Below are positions 29,183 to 35,337 of a DNA stretch of 35,337 nucleotides, piece after piece. Origin of the DNA: CAZMLC01 sp964567125 (GTDB taxonomy: Bacteria > Verrucomicrobiota > Kiritimatiellia > RFP12 > UBA1067); NCBI GenBank assembly GCA_964567125.1, contig CAZMLC010000022.1, positions 1 through 35,337 of the forward strand, in the 5' to 3' direction. A model generated the notes under the pieces. That model saw nothing but the letters and a program-made list of their open reading frames with translations, was not told the DNA's origin and searched no databases. Position numbers and translations under genes: made by a program. Each line of letters starts with the position of its first letter. Position 1 is the first letter of the stretch.

Positions 29183-29560
29183 TCAGCGTTCATTGTTTGT
29201 TCTTTTCTTCGCAATTTGAGAGATCAACGCATTCATCATCCGTCCAACTTCCGCAGTCTTATTGCTCAGGCTATTCGCTCCATCGTCAGTCAAATAACCG
29301 AGCTCTCGAGCAATAATCACCTGTGTATCCAGTTCAGCAAGTGAACCATATGCGATGGTCAGAAAATGATGAAATTCCGCTGATGATTGCCGCGCCTGCC
29401 CCTCTGCGATATTCGAGGGAACCGAGACAGCAGCCCGACGTAGTTGACCAGCTAGACCATACAGCTCATGGGGTGGAAACGGTTGAGTCGCTTGATAGAC
29501 CTCTTTGACGAGTGCTACCGCTTTTTGCCATACGAGCAAATCTTTGCAACTTTGAACCAT
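29183..29560 (-). CDS. Four-helix-bundle protein, 23S rRNA IVS/S23 family
   Basis: 125 residues from the ATG at 29560. A GTG at 29572 would start inside the heptamer repeat and add four residues. Hallmarks are LLVWQKAVALVKEVY near the N-terminus, HELYGLAGQLRRAAVSVPSN with IAEGQAR, and YGSLAELDTQV with ARELGYL. These define the family found in intervening sequences of 23S rRNA genes and related to the Avd protein of diversity-generating retroelements; its biochemical role is poorly understood, and a nucleic-acid-binding ring is known for Avd. There is no reverse transcriptase or variable repeat here. No clear ribosome site is seen; translation may be reinitiated after groES. Confidence 0.88.
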   Translation of the reverse strand: MVQSCKDLLVWQKAVALVKEVYQATQPFPPHELYGLAGQLRRAAVSVPSNIAEGQARQSSAEFHHFLTIAYGSLAELDTQVIIARELGYLTDDGANSLSNKTAEVGRMMNALISQIAKKRTNNER

Positions 29561-29565
29561 TTCAC

Positions 29566-29593
29566 TAACCACTGACCACTAGTCACTGATCAC
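29566..29593. repeat. Heptamer tandem repeat, right flank, inverted
   Basis: Units TAACCAC, TGACCAC, TAGTCAC, TGATCAC; on the minus strand they read GTGATCA, GTGACTA, GTGGTCA, GTGGTTA, the same heptamer as in the left flank. The array starts 7 bases past the groES stop codon. Confidence 0.85.
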
Positions 29594-29599
29594 TTTTAC

Positions 29600-29887
29600 T
29601 TATTCAATCACGCCCAGCAGATCATCTTCACGAACGAGCTGATAGGTCTTATCACCGATCTTCACTTCCGTGCCGCCATACTTCGGCAACAGCACTTTGT
29701 CACCAGCCTTGACGTCAAAAGCGATTTCCTTACCATCGTCATCACGTTTCTTACCAACCGCGATAACCTTGCCTTCCATCGGCTTTTCCTTTGCATTGTC
29801 AGGAATGATAATGCCACCCTTGTTTACTTCCTTCAGTTCGATGGGCTCAACCAGCACGCGGTCGCCCAGAGGACGGATTTTCGTCAT
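29600..29887 (-). CDS. groES: GroES co-chaperonin (HSP10)
   Basis: 95 residues, full length. It caps the GroEL ring. Signatures are IRPLGDRVLVEPIE at the start, the mobile loop around ELKEVNKGGIIIPDNAKEKP, GKVIAVGKK, and VLLPKYGGTEVKIGDKTY with a terminal LLGVIE. AAGGAG lies about 10 bases before the ATG. It follows dnaK by 94 bases containing two hairpins and precedes groEL, but the inserted four-helix-bundle gene separates it from groEL. No CIRCE element (TTAGCACTC and inverted GAGTGCTAA) is seen upstream. Confidence 0.97.
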   Translation of the reverse strand: MTKIRPLGDRVLVEPIELKEVNKGGIIIPDNAKEKPMEGKVIAVGKKRDDDGKEIAFDVKAGDKVLLPKYGGTEVKIGDKTYQLVREDDLLGVIE

Positions 29888-29917
29888 GGTGTGTGTTCTC
29901 CTTGTTTGTTAAGTTGC

Positions 29918-29973
29918 GGCCTGGCTTTGCGACCAGGCCATTCGAGGGATGGGAGGGCGCCACTGCGCCCTCC
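29918..29973. repeat. Two-hairpin extragenic palindrome between dnaK and groES
   Basis: GGCCTGG (29918-29924) pairs with CCAGGCC (29933-29939), and GGAGGGCGC (29952-29960) pairs with GCGCCCTCC (29965-29973) around a CACT loop. Neither is followed by a T-run, so they look more like a REP-type extragenic palindrome or an mRNA stabiliser/attenuator than an intrinsic terminator. They could lower transcription from dnaK into groES. Confidence 0.55.
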
Positions 29974-29981
29974 TGTTCAAA

Positions 29982-31922
29982 TTACTTCTTGCCGTCGTTC
30001 ATCGTGTATTCCGCATCGATGACACCGTCATCGCCCGGCTTACCCGAACCGCTCTCGGCGTTGTCGGACGTGGCCCCGCTGTTGTTGTCGTAGGTCTGCT
30101 GACCTCCGGCCTGCGCGCCACCAGCCGCCTGCTGCTGGCTGTACATCGCCTGCGAGACAGGTTCCATCGCCTTGACCAGCTCGTCCTGCTTGGCCTTGAT
30201 TTCATCGAGCGAACCGCTCTTCAAGGCGTCCTTCAGATCTGCCACGGCCTTTTCAACCGGCGCCTTCTGATCGGCAGGGATCTTGTCCGCATTATCGCTC
30301 AAGACCTTTTCCGTCTGGTAGCAGAGATTCTCCGCCTGGTTGCGGGCTTCCACCTCTTCGCGACGCTTGGCGTCTTCCGTGGCGTGCAGCTCAGCATCCT
30401 TGCGCATCTTCTCGACTTCATCTTTCGAGAGGCCGCTGGAGGCGGTGATCGTGATCTTCTGCTCCTTGCCGGTGCCCAGATCCTTGGCGCTGACGTTCAG
30501 AATGCCGTTGGCGTCGAGGTCGAAGGTCACTTCGATCTGCGGGCGTCCGCGCGGTGCCGGAGGGATTCCATCCAAGTGGAACTTGCCGATGGTCTTGTTG
30601 TCGCGCGCCATTTCTCGTTCGCCCTGCAGCACGTGGATCTCAACGGACGGCTGATTGTCTGCGGCCGTGCTGAAGATCTCGCTCTTGCGGGTCGGAATCG
30701 TGGTGTTACGCTCGATCAGCTTGGTACGGATACCGCCCAGCGTCTCGATACCGAGCGTCAGCGGCGTCACGTCGAGCAAGAGGACGTCTTTCACTTCGCC
30801 CTTCAGAATACCGCCCTGGATCGCCGCGCCGACAGCCACGACTTCATCCGGGTTCACGCCCTTGTGCGGCTCTTTGCCAAACAGCTGCTTGGCCTTTTCC
30901 TGCAACTTCGGCATGCGCGTCTGACCACCGACCAGCACCACTTCGTCCACGGTGCTGAGCCCGGCATCCTGCATACACTTGCGGCACGGCGAGGAGGTGC
31001 GCTCAACCAACGCATCGGTCAGCTGCTCCATTTTCGCACGCGTCAGCGTCACGTTCAAATGCTTGGGTCCCGAAGCGTCCGCCGTGATGAACGGCAGGTT
31101 GATCTCGGAATTGGTTGCGGAGGAGAGTTCGCACTTCGCCTTTTCAGAAGCCTCTTTCAGACGCTGCAATGCCATCATGTCCTTGGAAAGGTCAATGCCG
31201 TTTTCGCGCTTGAACTCCTCGATCAACCAGTTCATGATCGCCTGGTCCAGATCGTCACCGCCGAGGTGCGTATCGCCGTTCGTGGCCTTCACCTCAAAGA
31301 CGCCATCGCCGATGTCCAGCACGGAAATATCGAAGGTACCGCCACCGAAGTCGTAGACCGCGATCTTCTCATCTTTTTTCTTATCCAAACCGTAAGCCAG
31401 CGAGGCCGCGGTCGGCTCGTTGATGATACGCAGCACTTCCAGACCGGCAATGCGTCCCGCATCCTTGGTCGCCTGGCGCTGTGAATCGTTGAAGTATGCC
31501 GGCACCGTGATCACGGCCTGCGTGATGGTCTCGCCCAGAAACGCCTCGGCATCCGCTTTCAGCTTCTGCAGGATCATTGCGGAGATCTCCGGAGGCGAAT
31601 AGGTCTTGCCTGCAACGGAAACCTGCGCATCTCCGTTAGCCGCGCGCGTCACATCGTACGGAACCATGGAAATCTCATGCGCCATCTCATCGTAACGACG
31701 GCCCATGAAACGCTTCACAGAATAGACGGTGTTCTTCGGATTCGTGACCGCCTGACGCTTCGCAGCCTGACCGACCAAGCGTTCGCCCGTCTTGGTGAAA
31801 GCAACAATCGACGGCGTCGTGCGCAGGCCTTCCGCATTCGGAATCACCACAGGCTCGCCACCTTCCATGACCGCCATACACGAGTTCGTCGTTCCCAAAT
31901 CAATACCTAAAACTTTTGCCAT
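29982..31922 (-). CDS. dnaK: DnaK chaperone (HSP70)
   Basis: 646 residues from the ATG at 31922, where the conserved start AKVLGIDLGTTNSC begins and AAGGAG lies 9 bases upstream; the longer open frame to 32009 is rejected. The nucleotide-binding domain shows IDLGTTNS, ITVPAYFNDSQRQATKDAGR, YDFGGGTFDISVLD, VLVGGQTRMP; the substrate-binding domain has LLLDVTPLTLGIETLGG; a helical lid and a Gly/Gln-rich tail (QQQAAGGAQAGGQQ) end in a DAEYTMNDGKK variant of the usual acidic end. It binds hydrophobic peptides with ATP in the cytoplasm. Its usual partners grpE and dnaJ are not in the window. A sigma-54-type promoter match lies upstream. Confidence 0.98.
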   Translation of the reverse strand: MAKVLGIDLGTTNSCMAVMEGGEPVVIPNAEGLRTTPSIVAFTKTGERLVGQAAKRQAVTNPKNTVYSVKRFMGRRYDEMAHEISMVPYDVTRAANGDAQVSVAGKTYSPPEISAMILQKLKADAEAFLGETITQAVITVPAYFNDSQRQATKDAGRIAGLEVLRIINEPTAASLAYGLDKKKDEKIAVYDFGGGTFDISVLDIGDGVFEVKATNGDTHLGGDDLDQAIMNWLIEEFKRENGIDLSKDMMALQRLKEASEKAKCELSSATNSEINLPFITADASGPKHLNVTLTRAKMEQLTDALVERTSSPCRKCMQDAGLSTVDEVVLVGGQTRMPKLQEKAKQLFGKEPHKGVNPDEVVAVGAAIQGGILKGEVKDVLLLDVTPLTLGIETLGGIRTKLIERNTTIPTRKSEIFSTAADNQPSVEIHVLQGEREMARDNKTIGKFHLDGIPPAPRGRPQIEVTFDLDANGILNVSAKDLGTGKEQKITITASSGLSKDEVEKMRKDAELHATEDAKRREEVEARNQAENLCYQTEKVLSDNADKIPADQKAPVEKAVADLKDALKSGSLDEIKAKQDELVKAMEPVSQAMYSQQQAAGGAQAGGQQTYDNNSGATSDNAESGSGKPGDDGVIDAEYTMNDGKK

Positions 31923-31979
31923 ATTCGTAATCTCCTTAGCTATCCAGCTGAATTCTACTGCGCCGGATGCCCCCTTTAT

Positions 31980-31996
31980 AGCACCTTGCGTGCCAA
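31980..31996 (-). promoter_or_regulatory. Sigma-54-type -24/-12 promoter for dnaK (predicted)
   Basis: On the minus strand the sequence is TTGGCACG, CAAG, GTGCT. It matches the first eight bases of the sigma-54 consensus (YTGGCACG) and four of the five bases of TTGCW. GG and GC are exactly 10 bases apart, the hallmark of -24/-12 promoters. The predicted start near 31970 leaves a leader of about 48 bases before the dnaK ATG. An overlapping TATAAA could also act as a sigma-70 -10 box, but no -35 fits. No enhancer-binding activator gene is in the window. Confidence 0.45.
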
Positions 31997-32118
31997 GGGA
32001 TGAAATCACCTAAAAAAGCGCCTTTACGCCTTGAAAATAAGGATATTGCGCGTTTTTTGCGGATTTGACGGGACGTGCGCTGTGTCACGCGTGCCCAAAA
32101 CGGGACATTGTTGCCCAG

Positions 32119-33315
32119 TTATGAGACAGTGACGTGCCCGGTCCCGATCGCGGTGATCCGCCCGATGCGCGTGGCAGCCGTCACGCCTGCCGCATGCAGC
32201 GCGGCCAGGCAGTCGTCCGCTTTTTGACTGGGCACGGCCATCAGCAAGCCGCCCGAGGTCTGCGCATCGTAGAGGATCGCCTGCTCGGCCTCGCCCAGCC
32301 GTTCGGCAAAGGTGGTGTAGCGCGCGCTGAACGAGGCATTGCGTTCGTTCGCGCCGCTGTACATGCCCTCGCGCGCATAGTCCAACACCTCGGGCAGAAG
32401 CGGCAAATGGTCAAAATCAATCTCCGCGCAGCACTGGCTCTCGATCATCATGCGCGTCAGGTGGCCGAGCAGCCCGAAGCCGGTCACGTCGGTCGCGGCC
32501 TTCACGCCGAAGCGCACCATCACCTCCGCAGCCACGCGGTTCAGCGTCGCCATGGATTGCGCGGCAGCTGTCCGGGCTGCCACGGAGGCGCGCTGGATCT
32601 GCCCGGCCAGCGAAATAATGCCGGTGCCCAGCGGCTTGGTCAGGATCAGCACATCGCCGGGCTGCGCCGCGGCATTGGTCGTGAGCTCCTCCCGCTGCAC
32701 CGTACCGGTCACAGCCAGGCCGAACTTGACCTCCTCGTCGTTGATGCTGTGGCCGCCCACCAGCAACGCGCCGGCCTCGGCGAGGACATCCATACCGCCC
32801 TTCAGAATCGCGGTCATGGCCGAATGCGGCAGGGTGTGAATCGGGAAACCGATGATCGAGAGCGCCGTGATGGGACGTCCGCCCATGGCATAGACATCGC
32901 TGAGCGAATTGCACGCCGCGATCCGTCCGAAGGTATAGGGATCGTCCACGCCAGGCGTAAAGACATCCACGGTCTGCACCAGCAGCAGCCCCGGCTGGAT
33001 TTCAAAGACACCCGCATCGTCCGCAGAGGCCATCCCGACGATGAGCCGCGGATCCGAGACCACGGGCAGCTGCGCCAGCACGGCGTGCAGATCCTTCTGT
33101 CCGATCTTGCTCGCACAGCCCGCACTGCGCACATGCTCCGTGAGTTTGACCGCCACAGAACCATCGACCGGCAGATGCTCGCCTGCACAGAGACAGACAT
33201 TCCGTTCCTGAAAGAGCGGACAGGGACACGGCTTGACAGGATCGCAGACACAATGCCCCAACCGAATGCTCCGCCCCATGACTTTTTTACGATTCGCTCG
33301 CTGCTCCTGATCCAT
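32119..33315 (-). CDS. selD: Selenophosphate synthetase (SelD) with Cys-rich N-terminal extension
   Basis: 398 residues. SelD makes selenophosphate from selenide and ATP, for selenocysteine or 2-selenouridine. The catalytic residue, often selenocysteine in other organisms, is Cys here (C67 in RSAGCASKIG), with essential K70. ATP-binding blocks are visible: SADDAGVF, VQTVDVFTPGVDDPYTFGRI, AACNSLSDVYAMGG, LVGGHSI, TKPLGTG and ATDVTGFGLLGH. Before the normal start lies an extension of about 50 residues with six cysteines (22, 24, 30, 32, 41, 43: GHCVCDPVKPCPCP, NVCLCAG), which could hold a metal or selenium. AGAGG lies 6 bases before the ATG. No selenoprotein, selA/selB or tRNA-Sec gene is in the window, so the use of the product is open. 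Confidence 0.93.
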   Translation of the reverse strand: MDQEQRANRKKVMGRSIRLGHCVCDPVKPCPCPLFQERNVCLCAGEHLPVDGSVAVKLTEHVRSAGCASKIGQKDLHAVLAQLPVVSDPRLIVGMASADDAGVFEIQPGLLLVQTVDVFTPGVDDPYTFGRIAACNSLSDVYAMGGRPITALSIIGFPIHTLPHSAMTAILKGGMDVLAEAGALLVGGHSINDEEVKFGLAVTGTVQREELTTNAAAQPGDVLILTKPLGTGIISLAGQIQRASVAARTAAAQSMATLNRVAAEVMVRFGVKAATDVTGFGLLGHLTRMMIESQCCAEIDFDHLPLLPEVLDYAREGMYSGANERNASFSARYTTFAERLGEAEQAILYDAQTSGGLLMAVPSQKADDCLAALHAAGVTAATRIGRITAIGTGHVTVS

Positions 33316-33399
33316 ATGCGCCTCTTTCCCCTTTCGATTTTTCCATCAGCGTACCGACACCGCGCGCAAAGCGCAAGAACGAAGTGCGCAAGCGGGAGC

Positions 33400-33486
33400 G
33401 CTGGGAGGACTGTGAATACTGAGAATACTGGCCCGCAGTCTAAGCCCAGTATTCCCAGTACTTCCAGTATTCCCAGCCCTCCCAGC
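33400..33486. repeat. Long imperfect palindrome of 9-bp CCCAG-type units
   Basis: The left arm (33400-33431) is GCTGGGAGGAC, TGTGAATACT, GAGAATACTGG; the right arm (33445-33486) is CCCAGTATT, CCCAGTACT, TCCAGTATT, CCCAGCCCT, CCCAGC. The arms are inverted relative to each other, so the region could form a large cruciform or RNA hairpin. It lies between divergently transcribed selD and dctP, and shares its unit with the copy at 25735-25806. The rest of 33316-33557 holds only the ribosome site of dctP. Confidence 0.75.
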
Positions 33487-33557
33487 AGAATCTGCTTTAC
33501 ATTGGGTTGTTTCTTTACATAGAATCATGCTTACTTTTTTCCGCTGAGGAGTTTGAA

Positions 33558-34601
33558 ATGATGAAGCAACACTTTGTTTGTACCTATATACCCCCGCTGT
33601 GTGGTCTTTTTTTAGCCACGGCTCTCGCAGGTTTGATGCTGGGCTGCGGCAAGCCCGCAGCCACGCAGGCCGCTGCGACGATCACGCTGAACTATGCGAA
33701 TTTTCCGCCGGCGTCGACTTTCCCCTGCGTGCAGATGGAGCACTGGAAAACCGAAGTTGAGAAACGCACGCAAGGCAAGGTCAAGGTGAACACCTATCCC
33801 GGCGGTACGCTGCTGGGCGCGAAGGATATTTTCGATGGCGTGATCGCCGGCACAGCGGATATCGGCAATTTCGCCATGAGCTACCAGCCGGGACGCTTCC
33901 CGGTCTCGGAAGCCATGGATCTGCCGCACTTCCTAAACCATGCGAAGCGCGCGAGCCGCATTCTGGCTGAGCTGATTGCGACCTTCAAACCTGCGGAGTT
34001 CGAGAAGGTCAAAGTGCTGACGGTCTTCACCTGTCCGCCGGCGATGGTGATGAGCACCAAGGAGGTCAAGACGCTGGCGGATCTGAAAAACATGGCCCTG
34101 CGTTCATCCGGGACCGGTGCCGCGCTCCTGACCTGCCTGGCCGCCTCGCCGGTCGCCATGCCGCAATCCGACGTTCCGGACGCGCTACAAAAGGGCGTGG
34201 TGAAGGGGATTGTCTCCTCCGGTGAAGTGTTGAAGGACATGAATTATGCGGCCTACTGTCCCTTTGTCTTAAAGGCCGATCTGCCGGTTATCAGTTTCGC
34301 CGTGGTGATGAACAAGGCCAAGTATGACGCCCTGCCGGCCGAGGTGAAGCAGGCGCTTGACAGTCTCTACCTTGATCAGGCGGAATGGACCGGCGCCTAT
34401 GTCGACCAGCACGTCGAGGAGTCGCTCGCATGGGCCAAGGAGAAGCACAACCTGGTCATCAACACGCTCACCGCGGAGGATCAGGCGGCGCTGCGTAAGG
34501 CAGGCGAACCGAGCATGGAAGACTATGTCCGCCGCGTCACGGCCAAGGGTATCGATGGCAAAGCGGTGCTTGATTTCATTCAGAGCAGGAAGGCCAACTA
34601 A
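33558..34601 (+). CDS. dctP: TRAP transporter substrate-binding lipoprotein (DctP-type)
   Basis: About 347 residues from the ATG at 33558, with GAGGAG 6 bases upstream; the longer frame from 33507 has no support. An N-terminal helix ends in a lipobox, LMLGC, so C30 is probably lipidated. The mature part has the DctP/SBP_bac_7 pattern: YANFPPASTFPCVQMEHWKT, the strand GKVKVNTYPGGTLLGAKD, then a block with TADIGNF and another with KNMALRSSGTGAALL, which contains the arginine that usually binds the carboxylate of the substrate. Such proteins capture C4-dicarboxylates, sialic acid, uronates or related acids outside the membrane. The substrate is not readable; a uronate would fit the lyase locus. 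Cotranscribed with dctQ (3-base gap). Confidence 0.9.
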   Translation: MMKQHFVCTYIPPLCGLFLATALAGLMLGCGKPAATQAAATITLNYANFPPASTFPCVQMEHWKTEVEKRTQGKVKVNTYPGGTLLGAKDIFDGVIAGTADIGNFAMSYQPGRFPVSEAMDLPHFLNHAKRASRILAELIATFKPAEFEKVKVLTVFTCPPAMVMSTKEVKTLADLKNMALRSSGTGAALLTCLAASPVAMPQSDVPDALQKGVVKGIVSSGEVLKDMNYAAYCPFVLKADLPVISFAVVMNKAKYDALPAEVKQALDSLYLDQAEWTGAYVDQHVEESLAWAKEKHNLVINTLTAEDQAALRKAGEPSMEDYVRRVTAKGIDGKAVLDFIQSRKAN

Positions 34602-34604
34602 GCC

Positions 34605-35162
34605 ATGTTCGACCGATTGGTGATTTTTGAAAAACGGCTCTGTCTGGCCGGAATGGTTCTTTCAGGTCTACTGCTGCTGGCGCTGGTCCTGCTGGCCGCG
34701 AGCAACATGGCCTGCCGCCTCTGCGAGCATCCGATCAGCGCAAGCTATGAACTTTCCGGATTCGCCGGCGCGCTGATGGCTGCGCTAGCACTGGCTGAGA
34801 CGCAACGTCAACGCGGCCACGTGGAGCTTGACTTCTTTACGCGCGCCTATTCATTGCGGACGCGGCGCTGGATCGGCACCTTCAACATGCTGGCCGGCTT
34901 CCTGCTGATGTTCATTCTCGCCTACCAGCTTGCCTGCCGCGCCACGACCTTGCTGCAGGCGGGCGAAGTTTCCGAAACGCTGAAAATGCCCTATCCCTGG
35001 CTCATGTACGGTGTTGTGCTGGGGCTCGTTCTGCTCGGGATCTCATTCCTGACCGATTTCATTCTGCTGCTTGCCGGACACGACAAGAAAAGCGCCACGA
35101 TCAATGAGGTCTGCGATGAACCGGTGCAGGTTGCGAACGGCATGGTTTCAGTTGACGATTAA
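34605..35162 (+). CDS. dctQ: TRAP transporter small membrane subunit (DctQ-type)
   Basis: 185 residues with four predicted membrane helices (about 14-34, 46-64, 92-112, 132-152). In the family the small subunit joins the large DctM subunit and helps the binding protein dock. The pattern AGMVLSGLLLLALVLLAASNM at the first helix, then YELSGFAGALMAALALAETQ and RGHVELDFFT, is typical of DctQ. It starts 3 bases after dctP stops and ends 11 bases before the dctM start, an operon arrangement. Confidence 0.87.
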   Translation: MFDRLVIFEKRLCLAGMVLSGLLLLALVLLAASNMACRLCEHPISASYELSGFAGALMAALALAETQRQRGHVELDFFTRAYSLRTRRWIGTFNMLAGFLLMFILAYQLACRATTLLQAGEVSETLKMPYPWLMYGVVLGLVLLGISFLTDFILLLAGHDKKSATINEVCDEPVQVANGMVSVDD

Positions 35163-35173
35163 GAAGCGATAGG

Positions 35174-35337
35174 ATGATTATGGACGGAACAGTGATTGGA
35201 TTGCTGGGAATTGCGCTGATGCTGGGGTTGATCCTCTTTACCGGAATGTCGCCCGGCTTGGCGATGCTGCTGGCCGGCTTTGTCGGATTGCTCGCCTTAA
35301 ATCCGGCGCAGGGGTTTCTCGCCGTGCTGCAGGGAAC
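35174..35337 (+). CDS. dctM: TRAP transporter large membrane subunit (DctM-type), N-terminal part
   Basis: Only about 54 residues are in the window; the rest lies beyond its end. The visible sequence, MIMDGTVIGLLGIALMLGLI, then LFTGMSPGLAMLLAGFVGLL, is a pair of hydrophobic helices as at the start of DctM permeases, which carry the substrate with Na+ or H+. ATG at 35180 is an alternative start, with TAGGA upstream. Together with dctP and dctQ it completes a tripartite TRAP system. Confidence 0.8.
   Translation, partial: MIMDGTVIGLLGIALMLGLILFTGMSPGLAMLLAGFVGLLALNPAQGFLAVLQG

Larger units (their letters stand above)
29129..29593 (-). mobile_element. Probable IVS/S23-type insertion in the groES-groEL spacer
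   Basis: A 465-base unit made of a single four-helix-bundle gene bounded by inverted arrays of the heptamer GTGATCA and its variants. It sits exactly between the groES stop (7 bases away) and the groEL ribosome site (about 7 bases away), which otherwise would be neighbours. Genes of this family are known as intervening sequences in 23S rRNA genes. That the unit moved as a block is inferred from the flanking repeats and the broken operon; no target-site duplication is obvious and no transposase is present. Confidence 0.5.

Noticed and set aside
29129..29593. Diversity-generating retroelement (Avd-like protein present)
   Set aside because: No reverse transcriptase, template repeat or variable repeat is found.
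29888..29981. CIRCE/HrcA operator upstream of groES
   Set aside because: The TTAGCACTC and GAGTGCTAA arms are absent; only GC-rich hairpins are present.
29949..31484. 511-residue plus-strand open frame antisense to dnaK
   Set aside because: It is a shadow of dnaK caused by codon bias; no recognisable motif.
33316..33557. tRNA-Sec or another tRNA beside selD
   Set aside because: No acceptor-stem, T-loop or CCA pattern; the region is the palindromic repeat.

Overview
The window looks like one scaffold of a metagenome-assembled or draft genome from the PVC superphylum, most likely Kiritimatiellota or Lentisphaerae. This is inferred from gene content: very large secreted glycoside hydrolases, a heparinase II/III-type lyase, a DUF4091-like protein, a giant lamin-tail/CotH surface protein, selD, TRAP transport genes and short dispersed intergenic repeats. 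Taxonomy cannot be proven from the window alone. Five runs of exactly 100 N are scaffold gaps of unknown true length (7731-7830, 12851-12950, 18748-18847, 24388-24487, 26522-26621). Three of them fall inside genes, one falls across a gene boundary, and one sits in a tandem repeat. Open frames that run through the gaps are partly artificial, so several genes were re-framed by hand.

Layout. 1-1317: the 3' end of a type III-like restriction subunit and a small membrane protein with its own hairpin terminator. 1318-1701: a noncoding convergent region with nested inverted repeats and a 22-bp tandem repeat. 1702-13401 (minus): four tightly spaced, exported carbohydrate-degrading enzymes, apparently one operon (DUF4091-like, clan-A glycoside hydrolase, heparinase/DUF4962 lyase, GH13-like). 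13526-15710: a secreted peptide with 15 cysteines, divergent from a sensor kinase that also has an exported cysteine cluster, followed by its NarL-type response regulator. 15786-22546: one giant secreted protein with lamin-tail, LamG, CotH and BACON-like domains. 22620-25668 (minus): class II fructose-bisphosphate aldolase and another secreted carbohydrate-active protein. 25823-27132 (minus): a Whirly-like protein and a helix-turn-helix protein separated by a 16/32-bp repeat array. 27174-27485: a possible small RNA and the groEL terminator. 27486-31922 (minus): groEL, an inserted four-helix-bundle (IVS/S23) gene flanked by inverted heptamer repeats, groES and dnaK. 32119-33315 (minus): selD. 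33558-end (plus): a TRAP transporter, dctP-dctQ-dctM, cut off by the window end.

How it fits together. The operon at 1.7-13.4 kb and the enzyme at 23.7-25.7 kb suggest a life on complex, probably uronate-containing or sulfated, polysaccharides. There is no SusCD pair. The TRAP system could import an acid monomer, and the aldolase belongs to central sugar metabolism. The chaperone block is housekeeping; dnaK carries a good sigma-54-type promoter match. The least ordinary parts are the Whirly-like/HTH/repeat block, the IVS-type insertion splitting groES from groEL, and the cysteine-rich peptide next to a cysteine-rich sensor.
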